From NCBI GenBank assembly GCA_004026145.2, contig CP034986.1:19426406-19490405 (forward strand): a stretch of 64,000 nt of DNA, written 5' to 3'. Numbering within the stretch: the stretch's first letter is position 1; each line of letters starts with the position of its first letter. Below are positions 11,098 through 23,906 of this stretch, in pieces. The DNA comes from Takifugu bimaculatus (lineage: Eukaryota > Chordata > Actinopteri > Tetraodontiformes > Tetraodontidae). The notes under the pieces were generated by a model. The model saw only the letters and a list, made by a program, of their open reading frames with translations, searched no databases and was not told where the DNA came from. The translations under genes were made by a program, and so were the position numbers.

Positions 11098-11135
<38 letters not shown>
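11098..11135. repeat. (CA)n microsatellite
   Basis: About 18 CA units without interruption. Confidence 0.97.
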
Positions 11136-11137
<2 letters not shown>

Positions 11138-12268
11138 TAATTCACCAGTCTTGACAAGATGGTCAGCATGCAGGGAAGCTGTTATTCTACCAGGGCCTCT
11201 CAGTCTGCCTTCATGTGCAATCAACATGTTGACAGAGGGATAATAGAAAGATGGATAGAGCTGTTTCCTTTGTGGGTGGTGTGCTGTAGCAGACTCAGGG
11301 CCCGATTTACTAAGATGTTTGTCCAGCGGGCCTCTACCAAGACATATTTCGTGCAAGTGACAACAGGTGCAGTATTCAAATATGAAATTAGTGCATTGCT
11401 GCTTTTATCACCGTGGTGAGTGTAGAGACAGAGCAAAATTGCAAAATGAAATTCTCTGAAATAATCTGGGTGTGTCAAGGACAAATCGTCCAAATGATTG
11501 CCAAACAAAAATCTAAGAAGGACATCTGTGCCATATAAAACAATAAAAAACAAGTATCAGAGGAGGAAGTAAAAAGAAGGAGGCAAGACCTGATGCCACC
11601 TGATGTTGTTGCTGTCAGAACAACAGCAACAACATAAAAAAGCAGGCTATCATTCATTGATGGGAGGCCCCAGCGGCATCTAAGAAGCCTTTTACGCTCC
11701 AGCAGGACACTTGAGACATACACACACATGCCAAACAGCTGGTCAGTGACTTGTCTGGTCTATTCATGTTTATTTATTTATGTAGCGTCCACTACAATCA
11801 AAAATGTCTGTAGGTGTCTTGTCAACTGCAAAAACCCATATTTGATTTCATCCAGTGCTTTGTGTAGACGGAACTTGTATCTGCCCATTCTGCACATCAT
11901 AACATTTAATACAGCAAACCAAGATAGCAGCTCCAAGGTGTCATGGCTGGATAGGCGGTATGTCTCAATTCTATTTATTCTGTTGTTCCCACTATATGAC
12001 ACAGCCTCTCTGGTGACAATTTTGAGATCATTCATACAGTCATTTCCATCCAGAGACTGTTGCTTGTTAACATGGACACATTTGAATTGATTTAATTATA
12101 TTTCCTCCTGATACTGCAGGTGAATTATCTCGTGGCCATGTGTGCCATGCTTTTTAAAATAAATAAATAAATGAGCTAATCTCCAGCTAATTAACACCAG
12201 CAGTCACATAGCCATAGCCTAGACAATATATCCATCAGTGGATTCGCATTTCTCGATGACCGTTCACA
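11136..12268. other. Gene-free stretch
   Basis: Only short unrecognised open frames and a small (TAAA)n run near 12158-12172. Confidence 0.5.
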
Positions 12269-12301
12269 TAATTAATAATTAAAAAGAATAATTATTAATT
12301 A
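12269..12301. repeat. AT-only inverted repeat, 12-bp arms, 9-nt loop
   Basis: Arms 12269-12280 (TAATTAATAATT) and 12290-12301 are exact reverse complements. Its low complexity makes chance origin possible. Confidence 0.85.
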
Positions 12302-12469
12302 ATGCACTCTGCCCAGAGTGGATGCTCAGCCCTGAGTGAAAAAGCCAGTGAGGCCTGGGTGGAGGTCTAAAGGGAGGGTGTGGGACAAGGAAGGGAGGGT
12401 CCCCCCGCTGAAGGATTCTTTTTAGGTGCAGCCAGAGAAATCCTACTGTGGTCTCACGCCCTGACCACA

Positions 12470-12505
<36 letters not shown>
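12470..12505. repeat. (TC)n-(AC)n compound microsatellite
   Basis: About ten TC units followed by about eight CA/AC units. Confidence 0.95.
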
Positions 12506-13039
12506 GGAAGAAATATCAAAATAAATAAGAAAAATCCTTAGTTCTGCACAGTCTCCCAGTTGCTCTTTGCAAAACCCTCAAAACAGATCGATCAGTTTGC
12601 AGGATTAGCACCTTTTCTTGGAATCTCTTTAATCCAAGAATGACCTGTGTTGTTAGAATTTACCCTTGCAGAACTTAGATTTTAACTGAAAGAAACAGCA
12701 CAATGAAGAGGGTGAAGCTTTCCACATTGTTTTTAAACTGTAGTTAGCGGTTTCCTTCCCTGTTTGTTGTTCAGCTGAATCCACATCTGCTAGTGTTTTC
12801 TCAAGCCGAAGTCAGAAATGAGACGAATCAAGTACACTAGTAGCATACAAGTAATGTATGCTTCCTTTAAACCTAGAAATGCAGTCAGGGACACTACAAG
12901 GCTAGTATTGCTTGTTAAACCACTTTTTTGGTCATATTTGTTGAAATCAACCCTAATTAATTAGGCTACAGAGCAAATTTCCAGAAACGCAGGATTTATA
13001 CGAGATAGTGAAAGCTGCCACTTTTGCCCACCCTCATCA

Positions 13040-13292
13040 CCACAACTGAGGGCCCCTGAGCAAGGCCCTCAACCCTTGACTGCTCCCCTGAGCATATATA
13101 ACACATGAAAATGTAGCTGGAAAGGACCTGTGATAGCCAGGCTCCACAGATCTGACATAACTGTAGGTTGTCCGAAATAAACAAGCCCGAGGACACTAAT
13201 AATTCCAGCTCCTGACTCAGAGGAAATGAATTGGGGTGCCCTGAGCAAAGTACCCAATCCCCTTTGCTCCGCGGGTGCAGTAAAGTGCTACC
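13040..13292. repeat. Degenerate fish interspersed repeat
   Basis: Two blocks about 190 bp apart share a core. The first is CCCCTGAGCAAGGCCCTCAA followed by GACTGCTCCCC. The second is GCCCTGAGCAAAGTACCCAA followed by TTTGCTCCGCGGGTGC and GCTACCCACTG. These strings resemble a common teleost repeat seen around gene-poor DNA. The class is unknown to me. Confidence 0.45.
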
Positions 13293-13373
13293 CACTGGCT
13301 TGTGTATTCACTACTGGTAAGTAAACGATGGGTTTAATGCAAAGGTCAAATACACAATCACTAATTGGCATTT

Positions 13374-13411
13374 GTTTGTGTGTGTGTGTGGGGTGGGGGG
13401 TGGGGGGGGGG
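13374..13411. repeat. (TG)n followed by G-runs
   Basis: A short TG tract runs into GGGGTGGGGGGTGGGGGG and further G residues at 13390-13411. This plus-strand pattern can form G-quadruplexes. Confidence 0.9.
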
Positions 13412-16097
13412 TACTGTGTTTGGACAGAACCATGAGTATCATTATATTATATTTAGAGTCAGCTTTGTAAAACTGTGGGCGTTAGCTCCTTCTCCCACCC
13501 CAGGACCTGTTGTCAATAAATGTAGGATTAACTATGGTCTCACTTTGGAACTCTCTTTTTTAAGGATGACATTCCCTCTGCTTCCCACGTCATTTAATCT
13601 TCGCTTGTTATTTAATTTCTTCTGCAGTCGCACGATGGAGGGGTGATGTTACAGCTTCCAGATGACTCTAGCTTTGGGGTGATATTTGGTGTTAATCTCT
13701 TTCACTCTACTTCACCTTCTTGTGAACAAAGATAATGATTCGTCACCATCTATAGATTGGAATCATGAAGCTGTGTGAGCCTTTGATCAGATTTTAAACA
13801 CTAAAAACACATCTACGGTTGTGTTGTGGCTCCAGGCAGATGTCTACAGTGTGTACATGGTTGGTGGTGACGTCAGGACATGTGTCGAAACATCTTTCCA
13901 TGATGTTCCGACCATCTGGCCAACTGTGCCGTGATGACAAGGTCTAGAAATATTCATATTTGTTGGCAGATTAAGGAGCAGTTACAATATTACATAATGA
14001 CAGATTTCAGTGGGAATTTAAAGTATTAGAATAACCTTTATCAAATGTGGTGACACTTTGTTTCTGTGCTTCTACATTAACATCAAGCTAGTGAGCTTCT
14101 GCGTGTAGTCGGCCTGTTATTCAGATTTTAAAGTGATCCGGTCATCTTTTCAGAGTTCCTGACAGGACAAAAAGTCCTATTTACCATGTGGCGTAATCCC
14201 CTGAAAAAAAGCCAAACGTTACATGCATGTACACGTGCCTACCTTATGTAACCAATTCTGTGTTTTTTTGGGATTTGTTTTTACTTCTGTCCATATGTGG
14301 GATTATTAAATGTCAAGCACATGATACAGCTGGTGGATGGAAAAAAGGATTAGATTACCTTACACATCACTGATTGTATGAAACCTGCAGGATTCCTGAG
14401 GCAAATCAAAATGCGTGTGCATGCATGTGTGTGTAATTGCTAATCCATACAGACAGACAGCCACGAGTCTCTCATCTGATTCAGCTTGACTCCGTAACAC
14501 TCCCCTCCAAAGTTGTTACCCTATTTATGTCTCTCTCCTATTGGACATCTGGAGATGATCTGTGCTCTTCGTGTGTTTGTGTGTGTGTGTGTAAAATGCT
14601 GACATTGGAGTTTTCCATTGAAGGCAAAAGCAGAATGCTGCCACCAAATGACAGACAGACAGAGCTTTCCAGCTCCAGTGGTTGTTGCCCTCAATCCCTC
14701 TGGTATCTTTGGTCATGTTAAAAGAGAACTATAAAAGTGGTCCCTTTTGATAGTTTGTGGCTATGTGATGCTATTTTTTCTGATGATAGCCTTCTCCTTT
14801 GGTGGCGTGTGCGTGTTTGCTTGGAAGCATCACTACATTACACTGGGCATATAATCAAGTATGTTTACTCATATACATCTCTTAAACAATTAAAAGTTGT
14901 ATCTCCAATTTTTGTCGATGTTGTTTTGCCACTTCTGAAAACATTTCCTCTTCTCACAAATGTTCCTTTTATTTTAAATATTTTAAGATGTCACATCATA
15001 GTTAGTTTGTTTGCCACTTAATACTAAAAATGAGAACATTTGATGTGGGTATTGGCTTCTTACACCTTTCAATATGAGAACAATTTCTTGGTTTTCTGAA
15101 GTATTGCAGGTACATATTTTTGATATTACAACAAAAATTAATTTGGAGCTCCAATTAAAAAAAGTACAGCTAATAGCTGTCACTCATCAAGGGTCCCCTG
15201 GGCGTCGTCACCTTGCTAACTACGCCACCGGAGCCCTCCGTGTCCCCCATTGTTATCAAGCCTCGCTGAAAATGTCAGATGAGCCATAGCACATTTCTGT
15301 TCTTTCCCTCAGTAGCCTAATCACTTGAGCACTAAATTTGCCAAAATAGTCAAAAGTACCTTACAGTGTTTCTAGATTAGCCACAAGTGCAAAACAACAC
15401 TGATGACCATCGACTCGCTGACGTCCATGCTGTCCATTATTAACCTTGCAGTGTCGTCAGTACAGCTTGTACACTGGAACATGTCATTCAGTTGTTTCCT
15501 TTTCAAAGAAAATATGTGCATGCATACATTTGTATCTTCACTCGGGCACTTTTTACTTGAATAATTCCACTTTAAAATCAGATGCTTCTAGTCTTTTCAT
15601 CACAACTAAATTGCCTGCTCACATGTTCTCATTCCCCAAACCCCTCTGACCTTGGGAGGAGTGGCAGCTACCTGAGTCAGCAGTTTTTGCTGAAATATGA
15701 AATGTTTTCTTCTCTCTTTTCTCTCCATCCCTCCACCCTGACAAGCTGCCTAAATGTACTGTAGTTTGCCAGTGACTGCTTCCGATGGGCGGCTTCACAC
15801 ATACGAGATTAACTTCAAAATATTACTGAATTCTAGATGAATAACCTCGAAACTATTATTTTTATTTGGAGGTATCCTCTAAAATACTGCATGGAGTGCC
15901 ATTCCTGCTCCTTTCCCTTGCTCTGCTGTGACAGGGTCCAGGCAGAGATCTGTTTTTCCTCAGCTTTCTGATGGATTCCAGCTTCCAGGATTGGGTTTCC
16001 ACCTCTCATACCTCTTCAATTAATGCCGCAATAAACCAAGTTCACCCGACTTCATTCCAACCCATGTTCTAATTGACATTTTCTTCTACCGCATACC
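13412..16097. other. Gene-free stretch
   Basis: No gene recognised. A short (TG)n tract lies at about 14572-14592. The sequence near 15185-15250 (GTCGTCACCTTGCTAACTAC) is richer in CpG than its surroundings but has no splice or coding support. Confidence 0.5.
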
Positions 16098-16130
16098 TGT
16101 GTGTGTGTGTGTGTGTGTGTGCGTGTGTGT
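16098..16130. repeat. (TG)n microsatellite
   Basis: About 16 TG units with one GC interruption. Confidence 0.95.
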
Positions 16131-19100
16131 CCCTCACCATCTCCCAGTAACTGAATTTGTGTGATGCTGTGGTGTGGTTTCTCTGCTATCTGTGTAGAAC
16201 AGCGTGCAAGATCAACGTCTGTTGGCCTGATTTAACTCCATTGGGGGTGGGGGTGGGGGGGCTCACTTCCTGTTGATGTGTCTGGATCTCACGGTCAGTG
16301 ACCTCGGGGTCAAAGTTCCACTTCCTTCGAGAGTAACTGTCTGTGGGATTTACAACACCTCTGTATTCATTTGTGCCAAAACCTTTGAGACACTTGGGTG
16401 ATATGTAACAGGAAGACACGGTAAACTGTGTCACGTCGCCGCTGCCCGGTGTTCTCTGACACGCTGACACGCTGACAGAGTGACACACTCAGCTATTAAA
16501 GCGCACGTATATACACACAGACACGTGATAAGTCATTAACCAGAAGAATAGTGTGCTCTTTTAGAGAAGTAGGTCATCCCCTGTGGGCACTGGTCAGTGT
16601 GCCAGGATAGCATAGCAATTATCAGAAAACAAAACATCCTGTTTGATTGGTTTTGACACAAGAGGGTGCGATTAAGATAACTCCAGCCTAAAACTGGTGT
16701 TGAAATCTATAACATGGACCGTTGAAAAGTGAAATGCAGGACCCAGGACGAAGTCTCCTATCTTTCCATTTGATATCTATGATCACAGAGCGTGCCACCA
16801 TTATAACAAGTCTCAGGAGCTGTTCCAGGAGTGGATTAATTGGGCCCCATTTAGGTTTTCAATCTTCGATTTAGGTCGATGCATTTGAAAGGCTGATTTA
16901 GGATTTTATTGTGTCTGTGTTTATAGTCACTCTTTATCAACATCATTGCTTAGTGCCGAGAAATGGAGGGGTGGGGGGGGGGGGGCACACACTAGATCCT
17001 GTTTGCTATTTAGAACGCCAAATCCATTTTACACAGCTGATTCTGACCCTTTCCCCGATTGCGTACAGATAGATAGATCCATGTTTCTTTATTCATGCTG
17101 GATGTTGCTTTACAAAAACCAGAGCCTGACCCCCAAACAACAGAGCCTGAGACCAGGACCAGACTCATAAGCAGGACCTGCTTGCTGAACCATCGGTCTT
17201 TGCACATCCCGAGATCCCCCCAGTCAATCGAATCTGCTTTCCCAGATTACTGTTAATTGCTCAGCCCTTACTGCCTCATTTGGCGTCATCACCTAATTTA
17301 ACCTTCAAAATTGACATAGTCATAGCCCAAATAGTCATTTTTAGCTGCATGTTTTATCCAGATTTAAGATTTTTTTTTGTTTTTGTCACTAAACCAAGCA
17401 AGTTTTATGCAGTGTGGTTAGCAGAAATGTGCCAGATGAAAACTGCGAGTGACACGAATGCCTCTCATGATCTCAACTGGATGCTGACTTTAATAGGACC
17501 ATTATGTATTAATAGATCTAGTGACTGGTAGATCATCTTACCACTTAAAAATGAATGTGTCTTGTGGAAATGGGCTCTTTGTGCTTGCATCAGAGGCTCA
17601 ACCTCTTGATTTGAAGTGGTTTTATGCTAAATCAACAGTTTATTTTTGTTCAGCAACTCGTGCTGCTGATTATCAGGCACTCAAAATAGCCAGTAGAACG
17701 AAAACATGCCACTGTTGTTCATCAATGATCGTGCGTGCAAATATTCAGGAGGTATTGGATTCTAGAAAGGTGTGCTCATCTGATTACAGACACAAATATC
17801 AGTAACATTGTACATTTACCCTACATTTCTGCTATTAGCAGTAGTGCATAAACATGATGGAATACATCTGCAGATGTAACATTCTCTTGTGAGTCCTGCA
17901 TTAAGTAATTACCATGATTTTAGTTCTGTTGTGGCACAGAAAGAGAAGAAGAAAGAAGAGGATTTGCTCACAAGAGACAGCTGAAACTTGATGGCAGATG
18001 ATTTAAAGGTACCGTAAATGCCTACCGAAAGCTTATTGTATGAAACCGTTAGGGCCGAAAACCAATTATCTCTAGACATTTGATGCTGCAGCTACTCACC
18101 CATCTTTTCTTTGCTCTTTATCAATAGCAGGTTGACTTTAGACCCTTTTAGCTGTTGTCCAACTGCCAGGAGAGGATAAAATGCTGTTTATGTGTATTAT
18201 TTGATTATTTTAATGTCTAACAAAATTTTTCATGAGTCAAAGTGGGGATCGTGTGTCTGTACTTTTCCGATCTGCCTGACTAGTGTCTTCCTATCCAATC
18301 TTGCAAGAATGTGGAGAGCTTTGATCTGACCACATTTTTTATGGTGAGCAGAGAGGGCAACGGCGGCCTGTGTGCTGGTAATCTTTCCATCCAGGCTCCC
18401 TCTCCCATTTTTCCCTTCTCTCCCCTCTACCTCTGCATTTTTCCCCTTACTTCTATCCTTTTGACCCGCAGCAGGAAATCTAATCAAGCAGGGAGTGTCC
18501 TGGCAGATTGTTGAGGGCGAGAGGTTAGTTGTTGCGGCTGGCACCAGTAAAGCTTCCAAAGTGTTTGGAGTGGAAGAGGAACCCTGAACATGCAGTGTGG
18601 ACACGCTGGGTTTAATTTATCCAAGGAAATTCAGACAACCGCACTTCATTCTTTTTCTTGATTCAAGCTCGTACTGTTTTGTTTTTACAAAAAAAAATTT
18701 CTTGGTCCGGCCCCATTCCTAATTGATTCTACTGCTCCTGTTGTGGGAAGAGAAAAGGAAGAGAAAGGTTGTAGAAGAGAGATGTTTGTGGGGGTTTTTG
18801 TCACGTTTGTGCTTTCTGTCTATCCTCTTTAATGCTGACAGCACTGACGACACCTCTTTTCAACATCTTCTCCCCCCGCCATCCCTTTTTCACATTTATT
18901 TCCAGCTAGAATTGATTTTTGCATTTGGTGCTACTTCAGTAAGTCGCATAAAGTTGACCTTGTTGCAGGAAAACATGCGAGGCAATGATACCGCACATGT
19001 CGGGTCAGCCGCTTTGTTTCTCTCCTGGCCTGAATTATCTGTTTTGCTTTTCCAGAGCACCCAGGCAGCCAGGCCGGCAACTCCCTGTTCCTTGGGTTTC

Positions 19101-20608
19101 TAGGCAAGGCTACTCAAGTTTCTAACAACTGCGTGGGGATTCTGCATGTTCTTTCCTGAACTGTAACCCAGTGGCGGGTCCTTCTTCAGCAGCATCCTGC
19201 TGAACAGGTTCATCACGGAGCTTAACGGACAGCTTCCTCGCCTTGAAATGATTTGGCTGTTGAATCCCCGCACCCAAATGAGCCTCTGGAATTTTCTTCT
19301 CTGAGTGTATTTGCATTGCTCTGACCCTGAGAATCAGGTGGATTTTCTGTTGACGACAATAACTGTGTCTGCCTTCCTTGTTCTCGTCACTCAGATGGTG
19401 TCAACAACGTCTTTGTCCTTCAGTAAAGCCCTAGTAGATGTTATGATTTTCAGGCACATGTCTGTCAGCACCCTGGATGAAAAGACTGCAGGTTCCACTT
19501 GCAACATCTACAAAATTCAGTGAAACAACAGGATAGGAGGAAACAGAGCGAGAATGATGTTGACATTGTTGTTTCAACCTCTTCATATATGGAACTCACA
19601 GTAGATAATACGGCTGAGAGCTGAGATTGTTGTGGCATTTCTTTGAAGACTGTTCACCAAACTTCCTAATCTCTTCCCCAGGTGAGACAGAGACAAAGGA
19701 GGCCCAAAGATGAAGCAATGTGCTCTGCCCACTGGTTGATTGTGTCTGTGACAAATACAGTATGTTTACACTGTTTGAATATTTCATTAAGAGATTAGTT
19801 GCCCTAGTTACCATGATAACACGTTTGTGCTTCACCCACCACATTACATGGGCTCAGTTGCATTAGCAACTAAAAACAAAAGCATCTGTGTAGCATCACA
19901 AAGAATTGAGGAAATGGACTCTACAGGGATTCTGCAGACAAGCAGCCAATTGTTCTGATCTGGTTTTAACAAAACTAAATATTGTAGAATTTATTTCTTC
20001 ATTAACTTTGTCTTGGGATCTCTATTTCTCTGTCTCTTTCTCTCTCTCTTCTTTATGGAACATCCTGCTATTGTTAGCGTCCTGATTTTGGCATGTCTTG
20101 TATACATGGCAGTTTTTTCTTTTGTTCATTAAATACCATGGAAATATGCAAGACTGAAACTAATTTTGTTGAAACCCTGACATGGTGAAACACAAGCAGC
20201 AATAAGTCTTAAAACTAGGGACCAAGCATTAGTAATAATAGCAAAAACAAGGTGTTGCCAATGTTTCATGTGGTCTACTTGCAACTGTCAAAATATTTTC
20301 AGTGTCTTTCTTTAAAAATAATGAAATCTTGTTGAATAAAAAAAACCAAATCCACACATCTGACCAGACTTTCCTACCTGTCAAACTGAATCCAGTGCTG
20401 CTGTAGTCCAGGACACTGTTTCTCTCACCTATAAATAATGCTCAAAATTGCATGTACTGTATCCTCTTCACACAACCGGAGGATGGCTGCGATGTTTGTG
20501 TTTTTCTTTTTCAATGTGACAACTCAGCACTTCTCGGACATTGAATTTCCACTTGACTCACTTTCCCAACATAAATATGCAAATAAAATAAAGGTTACTG
20601 TATATACC
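16131..20608. other. Gene-free stretch with two G-run tracts
   Basis: G-runs lie at 16243-16261 (GGGGGTGGGGGTGGGGGGG) and 16967-16985. Several open frames of 60-126 codons occur, but none resembles a known protein. There is no convincing exon, RNA gene or transposon here. Confidence 0.5.
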
Positions 20609-20690
20609 AGGCATGTCCAAAGTCCGGCCCGGGGGCCAATCACGGCCCGCGGTAAGATTTCATACGGCCCGCAACTTCAGTCTTACAATG
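20609..20690 (+). mobile_element. hAT-like DNA transposon terminus (fragment)
   Basis: Starts CAGGCATGTCCAAAGTCCGG and continues with GGGGGCCAATCACGGCCCGC and a second CGGCCCGC. The pattern CAGG..GTC..AAA.. with CGGCCCGC repeats is typical of vertebrate hAT ends. No matching opposite end is visible, so this is a remnant. Confidence 0.45.
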
Positions 20691-20730
20691 CATTATTTAC
20701 AGTAGACAGTTTATATACTGTGGCCATGGC

Positions 20731-20772
20731 TGGCACCAGATCACTGGCACCAGATCACTGGCACCAGATCAT
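20731..20772. repeat. Three tandem copies of a 14-bp unit
   Basis: TGGCACCAGATCAC is repeated three times head to tail, with only the last base of copy three changed (C to T). Confidence 0.97.
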
Positions 20773-22304
20773 GTCATTGTGAATGTTTGTGTGGGTCAGC
20801 AGGGTGTGGGGGTGGAGGTCTGCAGTGGGATGAGCTGCCTCTCTCAGCATGTATGAACTGTATGAGTGTGTTTGGGGGTCCAAAATGTTATTTAGGTATG
20901 CCTCTAATTGGAGTGTCTGCATGCCGGCTGCAGGGAAATGGATTTTCACAATAGCTGAAAAAGACACATTGAAAGTTCTGACCACCAACTGGCTGATGGT
21001 TTCAAAATGTCAGTTGCCTGAGAGACTGTTAACATTCTTAAGATTGTTTGGTAACAAATACATGGCAACATAAAGTATATAAAATAAACCATCTGTTTTT
21101 TTTTGTGGGAAGTTCATTATAAAAGAAAAATAATGATAACTGCAGCATTTTCACGACTGAACCAGTTTGTTTCCAGTGGCTGCGTATCGCAACACCTGTC
21201 GTTTCTGCACTTTGCAATTTCTTCCAAGTACATCTGAGACTGACTGATCAAATCCATAACTATATTAATGGTACATATCTTTTATAATATTTGATAACTA
21301 AAAGCTGGGTATCATTCATTGGTCCCAGCGATGCCTAATGTAAGCTTGTTTAACCAGAAATCCATTTTGAAAGATGACAAGAATGTTGGAACAGTTTGTA
21401 AATTTAGTTTAAAAAAATATGACTTCAAGTGTGTTTTCCACCCAGTAAAAACGATGAGGAGTGTTGTCCCTGCTATTAATGGTTTCCATCACATTTAGGT
21501 ATTACAGTTGTGTTAAACTATCATTAAACCTACAACATATTTGCCTCCTTATCAGCATCAACGCTTTCAACAAATCCAGTCTGCAAACCACCTATCCACA
21601 TGCCTCTGCTGCTAAGTGTTCCATAATAAATTCCCATCAACATCAGTGAGTGGAGATTCCCATCTCAGTTTTCTCAGCTTTCCCATGGCATCCCGAGCTG
21701 ACCCCTTTTCCCTGTTGGCAGGGATGCGAGAAACATGTAAAAAGTTTATTGTGCCTTTTGATAATGTTTATCTTATATGTCTGGACTAGAGGTTTTGCAG
21801 ATTTGAAATGCAGGAATAGAGTTCCCAGCCTTCTCTTGTTTTTATTTTATTTTAATATACCTCTCCTGACAGCCAGGACAGGAGCAGGGGTCTGTTCAAG
21901 GCCTTGAGCCAGCAGCTGGATAAACACAACATTAACAGCTGTGGTCTGTAGGAGTCGGAGCGTGATGTGCTGCTTGACTGATGCCTCCGTTCGCATGCAG
22001 GTTCCTGAATCAGCACGAGCCGAGTCACTGCACAGCGCTGCCTCAGGGCAAAAAAAGAAGAAATGAAACATCCTAATACACGCCCAAACACACGCACACA
22101 CACACACACATACGCACAGAACCAATTGTTGCTGATGTCATAGTAGGCACAGTTAAACAATGGCCTTTTTTATTGACATAGCTGGCCTGGGGTTATGAGC
22201 TCATTAGCTAATGTTGACAAAGTTAATCTACATAAACATTTGTGACTGTACTCAACATGCTATTGAAAGAAACCGATGCTCCTCCCAACTGTAATGAAAC
22301 CAGA
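20773..22304. other. Gene-free stretch
   Basis: Contains a (CA)n tract at about 22087-22111. No gene recognised. Confidence 0.5.
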
Positions 22305-22307
22305 GGC

Positions 22308-23144
22308 TTCCACAGCTATGCTGACGATACGCAACTGTACATCGCCGTGGCTCCTGATGACACAGGGCCAGTTGATGCCCTTTTTAACTGTATTCTAGAT
22401 ATCCAGTCATGGATGGCAGAAAACTTCCTACAGCTCAACCAGGACAAAACAGAGGTCTTAGTTATTGGTCCTGAAGGTCAGAGAGAGAAACTTTCTCCAA
22501 AATTGAAGGATTTTAAGCCATCTCAATCTGTAAAAAATCTGGGTGTGATCCTTGACTCTGAGCTTAGTTTTATTCCACACATCAAAAACATAACAAAGGT
22601 GGGTTTTTACCACCTGAAGAATATAGCCAGAGTCCGCCCGTTTCTCTCTCAGGCCAGCACGGAGGTGCTGATGCACGCTTTTATCTCTAGTGGTCTAGAT
22701 TATTGTAATGCCCTGCTCTCTGGTCTTCCAAAAAAGAGCATCACAAACCTACAATTACTACAAAACTCAGCTGCACGGGTGCTGACGAGGACCAGAGGGT
22801 GGGAGCACATCACACCGGTTTTAGAATCGCTGCATTGGCTACCCGTGCGTTTCAGGATCGATTTTAAGGTTCTTTTATTAGTTTTTAAATGTCTTAATGG
22901 TCTTGGCCCGACTTATTTATCTGACCTGCTTTTATTCCATAAACCCTCGCGGACTCTGAGGTCCTCGGGCACCGGCCTTTTAACCATTCCACAAGTAAGC
23001 TCTAAAATGCACGGGGAAGCGGCCTTCAGTTATTATGGTCCCCGACTGTGGAACAGCCTGCCGGAGAACCTCAGGGCCGCAGAGACTGTTGAGATTTTTA
23101 AAAAGAGGCTCAATACACACCTTTTTAATCAGGCCTTTAATTGA
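22308..23144 (+). pseudogene. L2 LINE reverse transcriptase, C-terminal part
   Basis: This is the palm and C-terminal region of an L2 ORF2, open through to its stop. The YADD catalytic motif is near the start (FHSYADDTQLYI). Thumb and C-terminal blocks typical of fish L2 follow: NLGVILDSELSF, HAFISSGLDYCNALLSGLP, LQNSAARVLTRTRGWEHITP, LHWLPVRFRIDFKVLLLVFK and GPRLWNSLPENLRAAE. The endonuclease and the front half of the reverse transcriptase are missing, so no active enzyme could be made. ATG at 22242 is in frame, but the residues before FHSYADD do not belong to the family. This is a transposon remnant, not a host gene. Confidence 0.9.
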
Positions 23145-23200
23145 TTTTCTGATTATTTTCAATTTATTTTATGTCTTATCCTTATTTTACTTGACACTTT

Positions 23201-23445
23201 TACTGTTTTACTCCCTCAGTTCTTAGTCTCTCAGTTTTTAGTCTTTACACCTTTCATCTCATTTACTGTTTTAGTCTGTTTTAGTCTTAGTACTGTTTTA
23301 CTCCCTCAGTTCTTATTCTCAGTTTTTAGTCTTTACACCTTTTATCCCATTTACTGTTGTAGTCTTAGTACTGTTTTACTACTCCAATTCTTAGTTCCTC
23401 AGCTTTTAGCTTTTATCCCATTTACTGTTTCAGTCCTTCAGTTTT
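23201..23445 (+). repeat. Tandem repeat in the L2 3' untranslated region
   Basis: TACTGTTTTACT recurs at 23201, 23291 and 23369, giving units of about 90 and 78 bp, with a partial fourth at about 23423. Each unit carries CTCAGTTCTTA, TTTTTAGTC and CCCATTTACTG-like blocks. Confidence 0.85.
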
Positions 23446-23906
23446 TAGCTCCAGTGTCTCCTCATGGTGTTTCCTCATGGGGGCCTGCCAGGCTGGGAGA
23501 TGTTTCCGGTCTACCGCTGGGGGTGCTGTCCCATTGTCGACCCTGGCCTGGGTGGTTAGGGGGCTCTGTGCTTTGGTGTGGAGCCTCCGGTCTGTCCGGG
23601 TCGGGGTGGTCTTTGTGGCGGCACCACCTGTGGTCACGGACCGTGACCTCCCTCGGCCTGGTGGGCCTCCAAAGGTGGCGTCTCCTTCGCCTCAGGTCTC
23701 GGTGCCCATCCATGTCTCAGCTTGCCTCAGCTTGTTTATGTGTGTGGGTGTGTGTGTAAGTGTGTTGTATGCATGTGTGTGTGTCTGTCCTTTTCTTAAT
23801 TCTGTTGTTCTCTTTGCTGTTTTTATCCTTTGTGAGGCACTTTGTGCTACCTAGCGTATGAAAAGTGCCATATAAATAAAGATTGATATTGATATATTGA
23901 TATTTA

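Larger units (their letters stand above)
22305..23906 (+). mobile_element. L2-clade LINE, 5'-truncated
   Basis: L2 homology starts abruptly at FHSYADDT (22308), inside the reverse transcriptase. It runs through the ORF end at 23144, a 3' untranslated region with tandem units, and the typical end GCCATATAAATAAAG with a GATATT-rich tail at about 23878-23906. Truncation at the 5' side is the usual result of incomplete reverse transcription in LINE insertion. The ORF is still open for 278 codons, so the insertion may be fairly recent. The upstream in-frame residues from 22242 do not look like L2 and are probably flanking DNA. Confidence 0.88.

Noticed and set aside
23454..23854. Overlapping open frames of 83-125 codons on both strands
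   Set aside because: They lie in the GC-rich 3' untranslated region of the L2 element.
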